Below, piece after piece: positions 13,521 to 26,587 of a stretch of 64,000 nucleotides of DNA (position 1 is the stretch's first letter; each line of letters starts with the position of its first letter). The notes below the pieces were generated by a model. It saw only the letters and a program-made list of their open reading frames with translations. It made no database searches and was not told the origin of the DNA. The translations under genes and the position numbers were made by a program. Source of the stretch: Mesocentrotus franciscanus (lineage: Eukaryota > Echinodermata > Echinoidea > Camarodonta > Strongylocentrotidae); NCBI GenBank assembly GCA_037976565.1, contig CP137680.1, positions 30,277,694 to 30,341,693 on the forward strand, written 5' to 3'.

Positions 13521-13754
13521 CTAAGGTGTGATATGAAAGATGTATATGCACAATGAAGTAATAATGAAATGGCAGTAGATCTTTAAAACTATACAGATCC
13601 CTCGATGAAGTCAATCTCCACTGTAACAACTCTCTACTGTGTTGACTATCCACTAAAATAGGTTTGCTCTATTCCTATTTATAGCCCATCCCTGGTGTAA
13701 TAATAACAGCCGTCTCAGAAAGCGAGTCTTACCTACATGATTACATTTTCCCCA

Positions 13755-14234
13755 GAGTTGGCGCCATGATTGCTGGGTTACCAGCTTTCACGGCAGACTA
13801 CAAAGCAAGCGAGAAAGGAAGCGCCGCGCTCCCCCGCACTGCTCCACTGTCTCCGACCGACGTGCAAACTAAAGACCGATTTTTCGCAAACTTAACGGTC
13901 TCCAAGAGTGAGCCCCCATCGTTCGCAAGCTGCCAGAGTGTCATCTGTTTTTTTCTGACTTTTGCTCACGGAATATTCTGTCTCACAACGACTGTTCTCT
14001 AACTCCGTGCATATAACACACACTCGTATAAGCGTCACCACTCGACGAAGAGAGGTGCGCGATCGGTTTTGCAAAAAAGGAGATTTCATCTGTCCACTGC
14101 AACAGTACAAAAAAGAAAATTGGAATTCAGTGTTTTATTAAACTCTCTACAAAAGGGGTGCATTCTGATTGTTTTCTTGGAAATTGTGGCACCTTGAGTA
14201 GCGTGCTAAGGAAAGACAAAAAAGTCAACCAAAA
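13755..14234 (+). promoter_or_regulatory. Putative GUCY1B1 promoter and 5' leader
   Basis: A GC-rich island in AT-rich surroundings: 13801-13860 is about 65% G+C by count. TATA-like GCATATAA lies near 14009 and ATAAGCG near 14026. From 13769 to 14234 I find no ATG on the + strand, whereas about seven would be expected by chance. The stretch ends in CAACCAAAA and then ATG|GTAAGT. Together these features fit a promoter and an untranslated leader. The transcription start is not determined, and the region could instead serve a divergent gene. Confidence 0.45.
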
Positions 14235-14237
14235 ATG
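14235..14237 (+). CDS. GUCY1B1: Candidate initiator-Met exon of GUCY1B1
   Basis: The first recognised coding exon (38840-38913) begins at Tyr2 immediately after a splice acceptor, so Met1 must come from an upstream exon that ends exactly in ATG, phase 0. Here ATG is followed at once by GTAAGTAC, a near-consensus donor, has A at -3 and is the first ATG after a long ATG-free GC-rich leader. Other ATG|GTAAGT sites exist at 15931, 17574 and 34618, but those I inspected at 15931 and 34618 have ATGs close upstream and no comparable leader. The 34618 site (ACAACAATG) is the main alternative. Only the ATG is given here; the 5' end of the exon is unknown. Intron 1 would be about 24.6 kb. Confidence 0.5.
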
Positions 14238-16253
14238 GTAAGTACTACTATCTTATAGTCAAATAGTTTTTTAGAATTTCTGTCTGTTTTGGATGTGTGC
14301 ATAGTAGCTATTATTAAGTGAAGGGAAAGCATCATATTCATTAATGCATTGAACAAGTTCTGAGCGCATTGCTGTGTATCATAATTATGAAACAGCAACG
14401 TTAAATAAGAATCCCTATAGATAATTGGATTCCAGATATGTGAAACAATATGGGATTTGAACTTTAGACTGTGTTTGGTGTGGACTAGAGAGGTGTGTTT
14501 TCGTGAGTGCTGGTAAAATATAGGCGTCTGCTGATTTGATATATGCAGTGTCATAAAAACGTGATACTGACTTAAGGTCGAACCATGTTATTAAATGTGA
14601 AAAACGTGGCAAATTGCATGATTTTTTCAGGCCTTTTGTTGAGCGGTGCGTTCATCGACGATGCATTCATATCTAAAAAGAGATGTTAAGAAGGATGAAA
14701 AAGAGATTGCAGGAGGGCGTTCAGAATGCTAATCAGACGTAAAAGGGCGCGAAAGGGGAAAGGTTAGTAGTAGAAGTTTGAAGAGCTCACTGGTTTGCAA
14801 GGAGTGCAAGAGATTTCTGATCTCGCGTCTAGGGTATATAAGCGGCATGGCGAGCTCGATTGAAGGGCGGAGAGACACGGGCAGACGGTGCGATAGAGAG
14901 CGGGAATAACCAACCTCTACTGATGAATATCCAATGAAGATAGGCTGCACAATATCCGTGTAAGGTGAATGAAATTCAATTAAATGGCGGATAAAGATAT
15001 GGCTATAATTCGGTCCATGAGATGGAAATGATGCCAATCGATCAAAGTCTATGATAGTAAGTTAGATGATACAGTTGTGTTAGGGGTTTTACCTCGATGT
15101 AATACTTCGGCTTGTAAGTGCACTTCAAATGATATGCAGAAATACCGTGTGTCTGGTTTTATATAAAAGAATTCCTTTTCCCTCAGGCAGTTCATGAATA
15201 CTGCAATTTCGTATAGACCGAAAACATAATTTAATACCTGGACGACATGAATTCATAATTCATTAAAAGCTTCCACAGATCACAATACATTATTGAACTC
15301 ATAAATATCGAACCAAACAAACAAGATTAGGAATGCAATAAGTTTTTCAAAGACGGCATTTACCAATTACGCTGTTTCCCTTGTCACTGAGAAATGATTG
15401 ATACCCTCCGTGAAAGCCACGATAAAAAAAAATAATCTAGTTCAAGATTACGGCATGCATTTTCCTCCATTATGATAATGCAGCCATTTCCAAATGTTGA
15501 AAAATGAAATACCTGGCTCTCATATTAAGTACCCCCGGTAGATGTAAACATGCACACACATACACACCCACACAACCATTTCATATGGATTGTACAGTTT
15601 GAGACAGGCGTTTCAGGGTTTGAAAAAAGGGGGAAATAAGGAGACGTTGTTTACCTTCTACATCTTCTAGAGAGTTTAAGATATTCATTCGCGTAATTCT
15701 ATATAGTGGTGGTATGGGAGATATGGGGGCACTGCCCCCCCCCCCGTAAATTTCTTTAATGTCCGGCTGAAATGGGAAGAAAATAACTCATGTATATAAG
15801 AAAACATTCCCAAACGTGATTTAGATAATGATAATAATAATACACGAGAGGAGAGTGCGCGCCCAGGCTTCGCCGATCCATTGTCTTGCAGTGTCTTAGC
15901 TGCACGCATGTGGGGCAGGAGGCACATTAAATGGTAAGTAATGTAATAGAAGAGGCCAGGCGTGAGAATGAAGATGTCCTCAATTTAATGTCTTTTACAT
16001 GTATATCCTTGATTCATACAACGCTTTAATGGTTCTTCTCGAGAAACAAAAATCCAGAAGACCGATATTTCAGCATCGGCTTTGGGTCTGGATAAATATA
16101 TTACACTTGGAAATTGGATGAAATCCGCGACAAGGAAACGTAGTATGTACTATGATATGTATATGATACATCGACTACTTATGCCTCTTAATTATTGTGG
16201 AAAATGATAGAACACACAAAGTAGTCTGCCTCGTAACTCATAACTACATGATA

Positions 16254-16255
<2 letters not shown>

Positions 16256-16304
<49 letters not shown>
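16256..16304. repeat. (AT)n microsatellite
   Basis: About 24 uninterrupted AT dinucleotides. Shorter AT runs occur at about 24103-24130, 41567-41587 and 52556-52590. Confidence 0.95.
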
Positions 16305-16306
<2 letters not shown>

Positions 16307-17059
16307 TTACTTAGTTATCGATGTTAGAGAGGGCTAGATAGAAACAAAACTACTGATAGATAAAGTAGATTGCAATATAGACATGTGAATAAAACACTGA
16401 TAGGCAGATTATATATGTTATGTATTATCACAAAAGTATTATAAATGAAGTCAATGGTAATAATTGTTGACTGTCTGTAACCTGTTTACTGAAAGCTTTC
16501 TATTTATTTATTTCCTAATACAATCATATGACCTCCAATATTGATAATATCTACATTGATATTCATATTGGTATCTTGATATATTAGTTGATTAATGAAA
16601 ACAAAGTAGAACAAGCCGTGATGGTCATAAATAGTGTATTATATACCAATGTTGACAATAGAATCTCCCTTTAAGAACCCTAACAGTGGAATACTTCCAA
16701 TGAAAACAGCTTTAATTCGATGAGGGCGCTTCAAGTTAACTCCACATCAAAAGGACACCGAAGAAGCGACGTTTGGGGTAAAAATCGAAATTGCCGCACT
16801 CCGCTTATATTTGAAATAATACCTGCAATTTTACTTGTAGGTGTTTCAACTTTAGAAAGGGACTACAGGAGGTACGCCTAAGCAAGTATGACTTTGCCGT
16901 TGAAACTTGAAAGATTCTATTTATAAAACGCGACTCTTGAAAATAATTAATATGGTGGATTAGATGGCTGTGCTGATCTTTAGAAAGGTAAATGTAGCTG
17001 GGAATAGAGGCGGCCACGGGACCTTAGATCAATGTTGACTGTTAATTGGGTCACACTAG

Positions 17060-17240
17060 CGGGTGGGTCCAGGAGAGAGCCCCCTTGGTTCATACCTTCT
17101 AGCTAGCATGCTAATAAGGTCTGGGTTTCACTCCAAACACACCTCGGGGAATTGGCCTGCCTGTAACTTTGATGTCTTATCGATCCGTCGTGTGCTGGCT
17201 CGCATCCTGCTTCCATGCCATCCATGGCTAGAGACACAGC
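17060..17240 (+). mobile_element. Possible tRNA-derived SINE fragment
   Basis: Contains AGCTAGCATGCTAATAAGG followed by TCTGGGTTTCACTCC, resembling the anticodon arm and B box of a tRNA (consensus GGTTCRANTCC). The A box is poor and the body is not shared with the other SINEs here, so the call is weak. Confidence 0.25.
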
Positions 17241-17280
17241 ACCTGCACGAATGGGAGTATGCAGCAGAGAGGGGTGACAA

Positions 17281-17515
17281 ACAGAGAGAGAGAGAGATAG
17301 AGAAAGAAAGAGGGCGATGGATAGAAAGAGAAAGTTAGTAAGAGAGAGATATGTGTCTAGGTATAAATAACGCATATACAGAGAGAGAGAGAGAGAGAGC
17401 GATGAATCAAAAAGAGAGTGAGTTAGAGAAAGATACGTATAAATGGTGTATGTACACATATAGAGAAATAGACAGACAGAAAGACAGACATAGAGAGAGA
17501 GAGTATAAGAGATAA
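17281..17515. repeat. GA microsatellite cluster
   Basis: Several GAGAGA runs (about 17283-17330, 17379-17400, 17488-17505), with another at 17738-17772. Purine-rich on the + strand throughout. The opposite-strand open frame is repeat-derived. Confidence 0.85.
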
Positions 17516-18055
17516 ATAGAAAGGATGAATATGCAAGGAGAATGTCTTTCGATCGAGTGAAGAGGTACATCTATGGTAAGTTACAGAGAAATGCATATGA
17601 TTTTTTTTTGCTCAAAAAAAGGTAGCAGACGAAGACAGAATTGGGATGTTGAAAGGTTACCAACAGAATGTTAAATATGACTGGTAGTTAACTTAATACG
17701 CAAGGACATAAATATTACGAAAACGAGAAAAGGAAGTAAAAAGAGAGAGAGAGAAAGAGAGAGAGAGAGATGGAGAATAGACCTATTAGAGAGAAAAGGA
17801 GAAAGGCAGAGAGGTATTTCTATACATGATGCACCAGGTTAGAACATGAATGACACAATCATGTGACTTCAGCTGTTAATAGAATATATCCTAGCAATAT
17901 TCCTCTGTATGCTATAAGTACTTTAGGTGATAAACTTACAATACACGTAGAGTTGGAACAAGATGCGCATGAAACACCTGCATTGATGTCAAATTGTAAA
18001 TGAGTCCAAGCCCCTTCCCCTCCCCCTTCTACTCATACCGTCGAATACACTGTAC

Positions 18056-18097
<42 letters not shown>

Positions 18098-18325
18098 CTT
18101 TTATAGTCCACTCCAAATTTTATTAAACCGGAAATGGAAATTCTTTGTGCCCAATTGATCGTGAGCCCGGCAGCCACTGAGCAGCGCCAGATCGACATTG
18201 CTCTATTGTTGAACGCCAAACAAGGTAGCAGCGACTCCCATCTTTTAACGTCTTTTGGTATGACGCGGCCGGGGTTCGAACCCACGACCTCCCGGTTGTA
18301 AGTCTAAATCAATGCAAGGGTTACA
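18056..18325 (-). mobile_element. tRNA-derived SINE with (TTA)n tail
   Basis: On the minus strand, GGGAGGTCGTGGGTTCGAACCCC contains a canonical B box (GGTTCGAACCC), followed by a GC-rich body of about 180 bases and then a run of about 13 TTA/ATT triplets at 18058-18097 as the 3' tail. Order and polarity are those of a tRNA-related SINE. The A box upstream of the B box is degraded or truncated. Short internal frames in the body are not genes. Confidence 0.7.
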
Positions 18326-19364
18326 GCTATGGGTTGTTATATCACATTCCAATTTTAATATCCAAGATGATTTTCGAAAGTTACATTCTTTATAAACGAC
18401 AAATTTACTATAATGATAAATTGACACTCAATGTGTAATGATTTGGAGTTCGTAATCGTCAAATATCAGGATTTAAGACTCAGATTCGCTGCCAATATTT
18501 CCATCAAGGTTATACGAACAGACATCGGGTCAAAATACTTTGCATTATTGACATAAAAAAGGTACAAAATCTAACAAGAACATGTCAAATTCCATTCCTC
18601 TAACGCTAGCAGCCCATGAGATGGTTTTGTACGGTATTTTATTCATGTCTTAATGCATTCAGTACACAAACAGACATTTCTTGGAAATAACCGCAAGCGC
18701 ATAATCGTACTATTAGTTACCTCTTTATTCACGGTTAGAACATAACTCTCGTTACATTCTACCACATAACCGCATTCCGACTAGATTATAGATTATTTAG
18801 TGGAAGGTATTATAGGCTGTCTTTATTCTGATCACATATAGGTTTCCCTGGTCATGAAGCGTCACGGTTGTAAAAAGTGGAAATTGATGGTTTTCAATTC
18901 GGTTACGACATAAATAACTTTGAATTTGTAGTATTCTGTCGGTGGTCAGTTCGGTTACGAGATAATAACCTTGAATTCATAATATGCATTCTAATATGTC
19001 CGGCTTTATTACAATACCATGTATCTGAGGTCTCACCTCATTTTAAAGAAGTGTTGATTTACGGACTTTTTTATTCTCTGGTGTGTTCAGTCTCTTTTAT
19101 ATGAATATTACATGTATCAACTATCTCTAGCAGTTATCAAAAGGTCGGAACATCACCAACCCAGCTGTCAGGTTACACAGTGAGATAGATATGATGAATT
19201 ATAATGTTTTGATCAAATGTCTGGAAACCATCAACAGTTTTTTTGTTAGATAAGTAATGTAAGTTAATTTTCCTGATCATTACTCGAAAAATGGACAGTG
19301 TTATGTCCTTTGTTTTTGTAAATTTCAAAATCGATGATGAATTTCACTAAATATATAATAATGA

Positions 19365-19365
19365 G

Positions 19366-19397
<32 letters not shown>

Positions 19398-19600
19398 TAA
19401 ACACATACAGACGGTCAATATATATCTATCACATGTTTTTTTTTCCGTTTTTCTGATTCCGATGTCTCTTTCTTTTTTCATTCTTTTTTTCTCTTTCCTC
19501 TATTTCTCCTTTTCTTATTTAGTATTGATCTGTCTTTCTCTTTGATTCTCTCTCCCTCTCTCTCTATCTCTCTCTCTCTCTCTCTCTTTCTTTCTCCATC
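19365..19600. repeat. CT and CA microsatellites
   Basis: (CT)n then (CA)n at 19365-19405, and a longer CT-rich block at 19545-19592. The pyrimidine-rich character resumes at about 19800-19850. Confidence 0.85.
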
Positions 19601-20001
19601 GTTCCGTATTTGCAAATTGTTAATATGGTGCCCATAAAATGTTTTAAAAATCTGCTAGTATTCATTACTAATTCCCTTTGGGGTAGAAGGTTTGGTCGAG
19701 CTATGTTGTATCTATTACGAATATTCATGATTAAATGTTTGCTAGCTTGGTCACTCTCCTTGTTCATAATTCTCTCACTCTCTACCCTCGTGCATCCCTC
19801 CCCTCTTCCTTCCTTTCTTTCTCTCTCTCTCTCTGTCTGTCTCTTTCATACACTTAAACACGCGCACATACAAACACGGTCCATCTATCTATCTATCCAT
19901 TTCACCCTTTTCGTTCTGTCTCTACATCCGCCTCACTAAGAGTAAGAAGGTTGTCATGCTCTATCTCTCGGTATTTTCTTGTATCTCTCACCCCTTCGTA
20001 C

Positions 20002-20002
<1 letters not shown>

Positions 20003-20050
<48 letters not shown>
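20003..20050. repeat. (TC)n microsatellite
   Basis: Over 20 near-perfect TC units. Frames crossing it give Ser/Leu or Arg/Glu repeats only. Confidence 0.95.
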
Positions 20051-20509
20051 CTGCATTTTTTGTGTATATGTGTGTCTCTCTCACTATTCCCTTTTGGCCT
20101 TCAATTTGCATTGATAGTTTTCCCCTGTAGCTCTTTCTCTTTCTCCCTTTTTCATACTTCTATTTCCCCTCCCTAATTTTGTCCTTCTTTGTTTTTCTCT
20201 ATTATAGCTCCTCTCTCCATTCCTTTGTGTGAGATGACAAGCGATGAGTGTATTGTACATGATTTCCCAAATGAGAGAGTTGGCTTTTACCTGAGAGAAT
20301 GAGTGCCTAGCGAAGCTTTTAGAATGGATACAATCTTATCGATCAGTTGTAACCACTTCCATGCCACATTTCATCATCTACTCTCACCTTCCCGCCAAAC
20401 ACTGAATACTGTTGTCAATTCTTGCTTCCATCATCTCACGTGCAGCCCTCCTTTGGGTTTTCTCTTGCCCATGTGCCAGTCCGCATTCTTCTCACTTCTC
20501 ATTAGAGAG

Positions 20510-20652
20510 ATAGAGGGAAAGTAAGAGAGAGAATGGTGAGAAGATGGATGACAGAGGGAGACGGGGGACAGAGAAAGAGAGAAACAAAAATAGAGAGAGA
20601 GAGAGAGAGAGAGAGAAGGCGAGGCAGTGATCGAGAGAGAGAGAGAGAGAAA
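20510..20652. repeat. GA microsatellite cluster
   Basis: Purine-rich tract with two perfect GAGAGA blocks (about 20592-20616 and 20632-20650). Confidence 0.9.
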
Positions 20653-20970
20653 TACAGACCTTGAGTGGCAACAATACAGAAAATTCGAATAAAGTATTTA
20701 AGATTGGTATACACTCCGGAAAACTGAGAACGTTGCTTTTGATTAAATTCGAAATGTTACCAGGGATACGCCTTCCATAATTTTGCGAAATAAAGCAGAA
20801 AGATTCTGCCTTTTCAACATTAGTCTTTTGTTAAAACTGGTGTACACTACTGCTTTTCGAGGAATCATAAGTTAGATGTCTACTTTCTTTCAAGGAAATA
20901 TATTGAGACATATTTGGCATGAAATGTTTGTTTTGAACGGCACTGGTAAAAAAAATATTTAAAAAATCTG

Positions 20971-21035
20971 TTTGGAGCCAGAAGGAGTTCAAAGCATATT
21001 CTTTCACACAAAATTAAGGCACTTCTGGCTCCAAA
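20971..21035. mobile_element. Short hairpin element with GAGCCAGAAG ends
   Basis: TTTGGAGCCAGAAG at the left and CTTCTGGCTCCAAA at the right form a perfect 14-base inverted repeat around about 37 bases. The same ends occur in the element at 51846-51910, so this is a repeated family, probably a very small palindromic transposon derivative. Confidence 0.6.
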
Positions 21036-21724
21036 AAGACAATTTAGGATATCTTTGCAATTTCAAAAAGATTATTGAGTGAAAAAGAAATATGAGCCTA
21101 TCAAACACGTTGAGATATGAAAAAACATACTCACAGAATTCGTCATTCCCTTTATTATGGGAAATAAACAAATCATAATGAAAGGTTGATATCATTTCCA
21201 TATGTTTATGTCAACGTTATCATGGTATTACCGTTCCATTAAGAGTCACGTCACAAATCATGTTTTGATTGAATTTCTCTTAGGATCATTAACCCAGATA
21301 AGCTACACGCACATTCACTGTAATAAAGCTCTGCCCCATAGACCACGCATGGCACACATAATACCAATAACCTCATGCACTCTCTCCCTTAAGTCTACCA
21401 GCATGACTTGTTTTCCACCAGAAAATGTTGGTCGAAAGTGGGATAATTTGGATTCCATATTTTGCTTCTCATAAAAACCGATTTAGCGTTATGAAACTGA
21501 GGCTGGCAGCTAATATGTGACCTGTACTGACATTTTACGGCGAGTGTCTTATTGGAAAGCCCGTCTATTGGGTAACTGCCCAGGAGGTATGGTACGGAAT
21601 CAAAAAGCATGCAAGGCCAGGCCGAATCATATTTTGTGGCTGATTAAAGCGAGCTGTATTTGATTGGACAGGTGAAATTCAATATAGGACCTCGCTCCGT
21701 TCTATTATATTCGTCCAGCATTCC

Positions 21725-21985
21725 CATGTGTCGTGACATGCTAAGGTCTAGGGCTATAATATGTACATGCTTACGCGGTATTAAAGGAGATGTGTCGTGA
21801 GATGCTAAGGTCCGGGGTATAATATGTGCATGCTCACGTGGTATTAAAGGAGATGTTTCGTGAGATGCTAAGGTCCAGGGGTATAATATGTACATGCTTA
21901 CCCGGTATTAAAGGAGATGTGTCGTGAGATGCTAAGGTCTAGGGGTTTAATATGCGCTAGCTTACGCGGTATCAAAGGAGACTGG
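21725..21985. repeat. 64-bp minisatellite, 4 copies
   Basis: TCGTGA[C/G]ATGCTAAGG recurs at 21731, 21795, 21858 and 21922, a period of 63-64. Each unit continues through TATAATATGTACATGCTTACGCGGTATTAAAGGAGA with a few substitutions. Confidence 0.95.
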
Positions 21986-23062
21986 TAGCTGGTTCTGAAA
22001 GACAAAATCTTGTCCTTTATTTCGTGTTCGTTTGTGTCTTATGTCGAGTGCTTATGGTTGAATTACATTTGAAATAAACTGTGAAGTACTAGCTATTATA
22101 AAAGTTGATAGAGTAGGATATTTTTGAAAGTGTTTTCGTGTTTGTCAGGTTTCACAATAGTCAGAATTGTAATAGAGTTTTCAAACATGGGACCAAACTT
22201 TGTTGATCCAATTCAGAGAAAAAATTATTATTGATTTGATAAGACTTTCTAAGCATTTCAAGAGAAATCATTGTATTGCTTCTGTAATGCTCTACCATGG
22301 GACTATGACTGTTTATACGATATACAGGCCATATAGGTCACAAATGAATGTCTATCTAAATCAGCAGTCGATATGATACTGAATATTCTCTTTTACGAAG
22401 AATAGAGAGCGATTGATTAATTAAAAACCATTAGATGTAAAGCAATCCAGATTTTGGAATATCGTGATGATAGCTGCAATTAAATCAAACTAATTCCCTG
22501 AATATAGTTTGTACTGTTTACCGACGGCATTATTCTATTTTTAAAACAAATTTTTAAACGGATCTTCTTTAGCTTAATAAGCAGTTAACTGTTGGCTTCC
22601 CCCGATGTACTTTCATACTTTCAAATTACCAAACGTTAAATTCAAGCATTAAAGACCGTTGAAATGTGTTCTGTGTGACGGAACACGTATATTAACCCTC
22701 ATCATGGGAGGAAAATGTCACCATGGAAGAACAATTTAGGAAGAAAAATTATTCATTCAGGGTATGATCAAAGCGATCATGGTGCGTTGGACCCATCACA
22801 CTGACATTATAATGTATGGTCGTTAGTCAGTCACATGATGAGGCTCTTTCTCATTATTACATGACAAAATGATTATACACGAGAGAGAAATATGAGAGGA
22901 AAAACTCGAAGATAAATATCTGTTCACATTATGGTAAGATCAAAGTGCGAACAGACTTTGATGCATCGAATAGCTTCCCCTGTATAACTGCGTTTCACAT
23001 CCATTTTATCTTGCTCCTCTCTCTTTTCCTGTACCTGTCTATCCGAGCTTCCTTTATCTTTC

Positions 23063-23172
23063 TCTTTCTCTCTCTCTCTCTCTCTCTCCCTATCTCTCTC
23101 TCTTTCTCTCTCTCTATTTCTCTCTCTCTTCCCCCTCTCTCGCTCTCTCTCTATTTCTCTCTCTCTCTATCT
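23063..23172. repeat. CT microsatellite
   Basis: (CT)n with TTTCT and CCC interruptions. The frame across it is repeat-derived. Confidence 0.9.
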
Positions 23173-24097
23173 ACTTTATATTCTTCAAACTGTGACTTCT
23201 CCTTTCTTCAACCTTATTATGTAAAACTGTTCTGTTATTTCCTTACCGCTTTTCTTTGTCTGCCTGACTTCTCCTTTTCTTGCTTCTTCCTCATCTCATC
23301 TCTATAGTGATCGAGATGGATAAAATTGGCAATAAAAAGATAAATATCTATAATCCTTCATTTTCATTTTTCTCTACATCAATGTTTTCTTTTTTCCCAT
23401 TCAATTTCTTTTTATTTCTCGTTGGCATCCCACCCCGACACACACAATAGCAGCAAGTGGATAGTCACAGCATAACCCTCTTTTTTTAATCTCAAGTATA
23501 CCGCCCTTTAAACTCCAATCTGTGATATTGCCCCGATTGTTGATTAGATTGCTTCGTTAATGTTTACTGTTTGCCTCCCTTTTTTCTTTCTTGAGTCTAA
23601 TTATTCCTTTGCCTTTTGTGTTGTTTCATGCGCTCCCCAACCAACGGGTACTTCATAATTTGAACATTATGCATCCACATTTTGATTACCTTAAGATAAA
23701 GTTCCCTTTGCCGCCTTCTAAACTGCTTTACTATGTAAGGGCACATGTTTGTGGACGGAGCTAAGGGATTTGATGCCAAATTAGCTCGAGACCCTCAAGT
23801 ATACATTTCACCTAGCAACCTGATATTTGGCCGTAATGCCCGGATGCTCTCAATTTGTCTTCGCCATCTCTCACAAATTGACTCCCTAACTTTCTCATTG
23901 TATACTGATATCTCCTCTGCATTGATGCTGTCAAAATTAGCTCCATTTATACGACATCGCAATTTTGTTCACAATTTCATTTCTCCATAGTATAGTATAG
24001 ATATCAAGTTATATCCACGGTATAATGAGAGTATGAACTCATCGCTCAGTCTAAACTGAAAGGTCTATAATTTCACTTTATCTGTGTATTTGTATAT

Positions 24098-24133
<36 letters not shown>

Positions 24134-26587
24134 TTTATTCATCTATCTATTCAAATCCTTTGTCATTCTACCCTCTCCCTTTTTCTTCTTACTTCTGATG
24201 ATAGATGTCAATCTTTTAAAATGTTACTTGTGATATTCAACCAATTATTTAGTGTAATGTTATATGATTGATGTACATACTATATTGGCTTTATTTCGAC
24301 AAAAATTATTGATAATTGATACATCTTTATTTTCATCTTGTGTTGTTTATGTGTTTTTTATTTTATTTTGTAAATTGAATATTTTCAGCACTGGGGCTGC
24401 ATGTTCAATGTTTGGTATCATAATGAAGTATGGAATAAATACTATACTTTACTATAATAAACCGATTCATTTACACATGTAATAGTAATGATATAAAAAC
24501 GCATCATTTTCTCATTTTATTTCCCACTTACTCTTTCCAAACTCAATGCTTTGAAATCCAGAATCATACTTTCGTTTTGGACTAACGTATTTCTTATTTC
24601 GCTCCGTGGAAGAGAAAGTGTATATGATTATAGGTTGCTCAATAACTGTCATAGTATCACCATCCCTAACTATACTGCGAAGGTGTCCAACCATAAACGA
24701 ACGAAATCAAAATTTAAAACCATAGCTGTCGACTTTGATGCATCGTTTGCTTCTGCATTTCCCTTAAGAATATTTCTCATTTTTTACATAAAGCTATCTA
24801 AAATATCCTTATGTAAAGAGGATTCTTTGTGAGGCGCGGAGGAAATCTAATGGAGCGCAAGGGGTTCAAAGAAACAGGAAATCTAGGTTGCTGAAAACTA
24901 CAGAGATGGTTAGGAAGAGAAGAAAAGGACAGGGCTTTACACAGGGAATAAGAAAGGGGAAATATTGTAATTATAACTATGGTAAAAGAGAGAGAAAAGG
25001 AGTTAAAAGTACAGACGTGAAAATTAAGATTGGGGTGGCGCAATATGCAATATCTTTTACCACAGAGTGCGCTCTAACAATACGCGTGTTTCCAGGTGGT
25101 TTGGTTTTTGTTGTTGTTGTAATTCTTAAGCTGATTTTAGATCACTGTTTTTACAGGCATATGCTGAAAACTATTTTGTATCAAAAGGCAATATTGTCAT
25201 TTTTTCTGCTGTTGGAACTGAAAGAGACATTCACAAAAGTCAAAAGGCCTACTCCGCTACAAACGTAAATATTTAATGGTAACTTGAGATAATAAGACAC
25301 AATTAATTTGTCTTCTTTAAAGTTTGCTTGAAAGAACATCAAACAGTAAGAAAGAATAGAATTTCATAAGTTTAATATCTTCGTTAAGCCAGATTTCACG
25401 ATTTAAACAAAATATGTATTCATTGAACCTAATCAACGTTCATCGTTTATGTGTTGTTTTGAATCCAGTGGACAACATTCACACTTCATTCTCTTCCAAG
25501 ATGATTTTTACCATTAACATGATTCAACTCTAAGGAATTGAAGATATGAGCGAAAATGAAATACCAATTTTTACACCATAGTTACCATAATCAATGGCAA
25601 TCTTGAAGTCACAATGTACCTTTTTCGCGCTGAACTCTCAGAAGCAATAAAGGTCATAAACTCAACAATTTTCTTATAACATAATGCCAACTGAACTCAC
25701 ATGGAGTACCATCAAAATGGTATGTGAATGAAAAAAAGTGTTAATAAAGGGAACGCTAATTTTGTTAAAATGAGGCGCCATTAAAATTGCGTTTTAATGA
25801 AAATGCGTGTTTACGTATCAGAAATGTTGTTGAAGGAAATATTTATTGTGACAAATGAAGCGCCATTGAAATTGTGTTTATGTTTGGACTCCTGCATAGC
25901 AAAATGCCAGACACCATGTTTTATACCTTTTAAGAGTGAGAGAGATTTTCCAATTACATGAAAGCAAAGAAACATGGAAAACAATAAACATGTTAATGGA
26001 GGAAAAACAGACACAGGACCAGGATGGGAGCTGAAGTTTCTTCCCGAATATCAGTTTCCGAGCATAAAGTATCATATGCCCCAAAAGAAAAATTGCTTTT
26101 TCAATAACATAGGATCAAACTAATTCTAGATCTAGATCGAAATTGCGAGTAAACTTTGATTTCTAATTTTCTAAGAAATCAACGTTTAGCGTCCTTGATT
26201 CATATTACTTTCATGCTCTATGCATCTCAGGAAATCATTTTCCATCAGCAATATCTATCTTTGAATAGTACATTCATGACGACGACGCCAAAGGCAAGAG
26301 CCGCTTCCATCTACGAAAGTGTTTTTGTGTTCGTTCTTAGCATCTTATTGATCCATTTAATTCATATTCTCCGTGTAGATATCTCACAACCTCACTCAGC
26401 CGTACAAAGAAAGCTTCATTTTGACTGACTTTGGTTGCAATCAGCAGATTAACATTTATATTGCATGGATTTTTGTTTCTCGTTCTTTATTTTTTCTTTT
26501 TGACGTTTTTATATCCCTCCCCGTTGAATATTTGTACAGGTTGTTATTATACATGATAAAAATGTGATGAACGGCATACAGTGTTAA

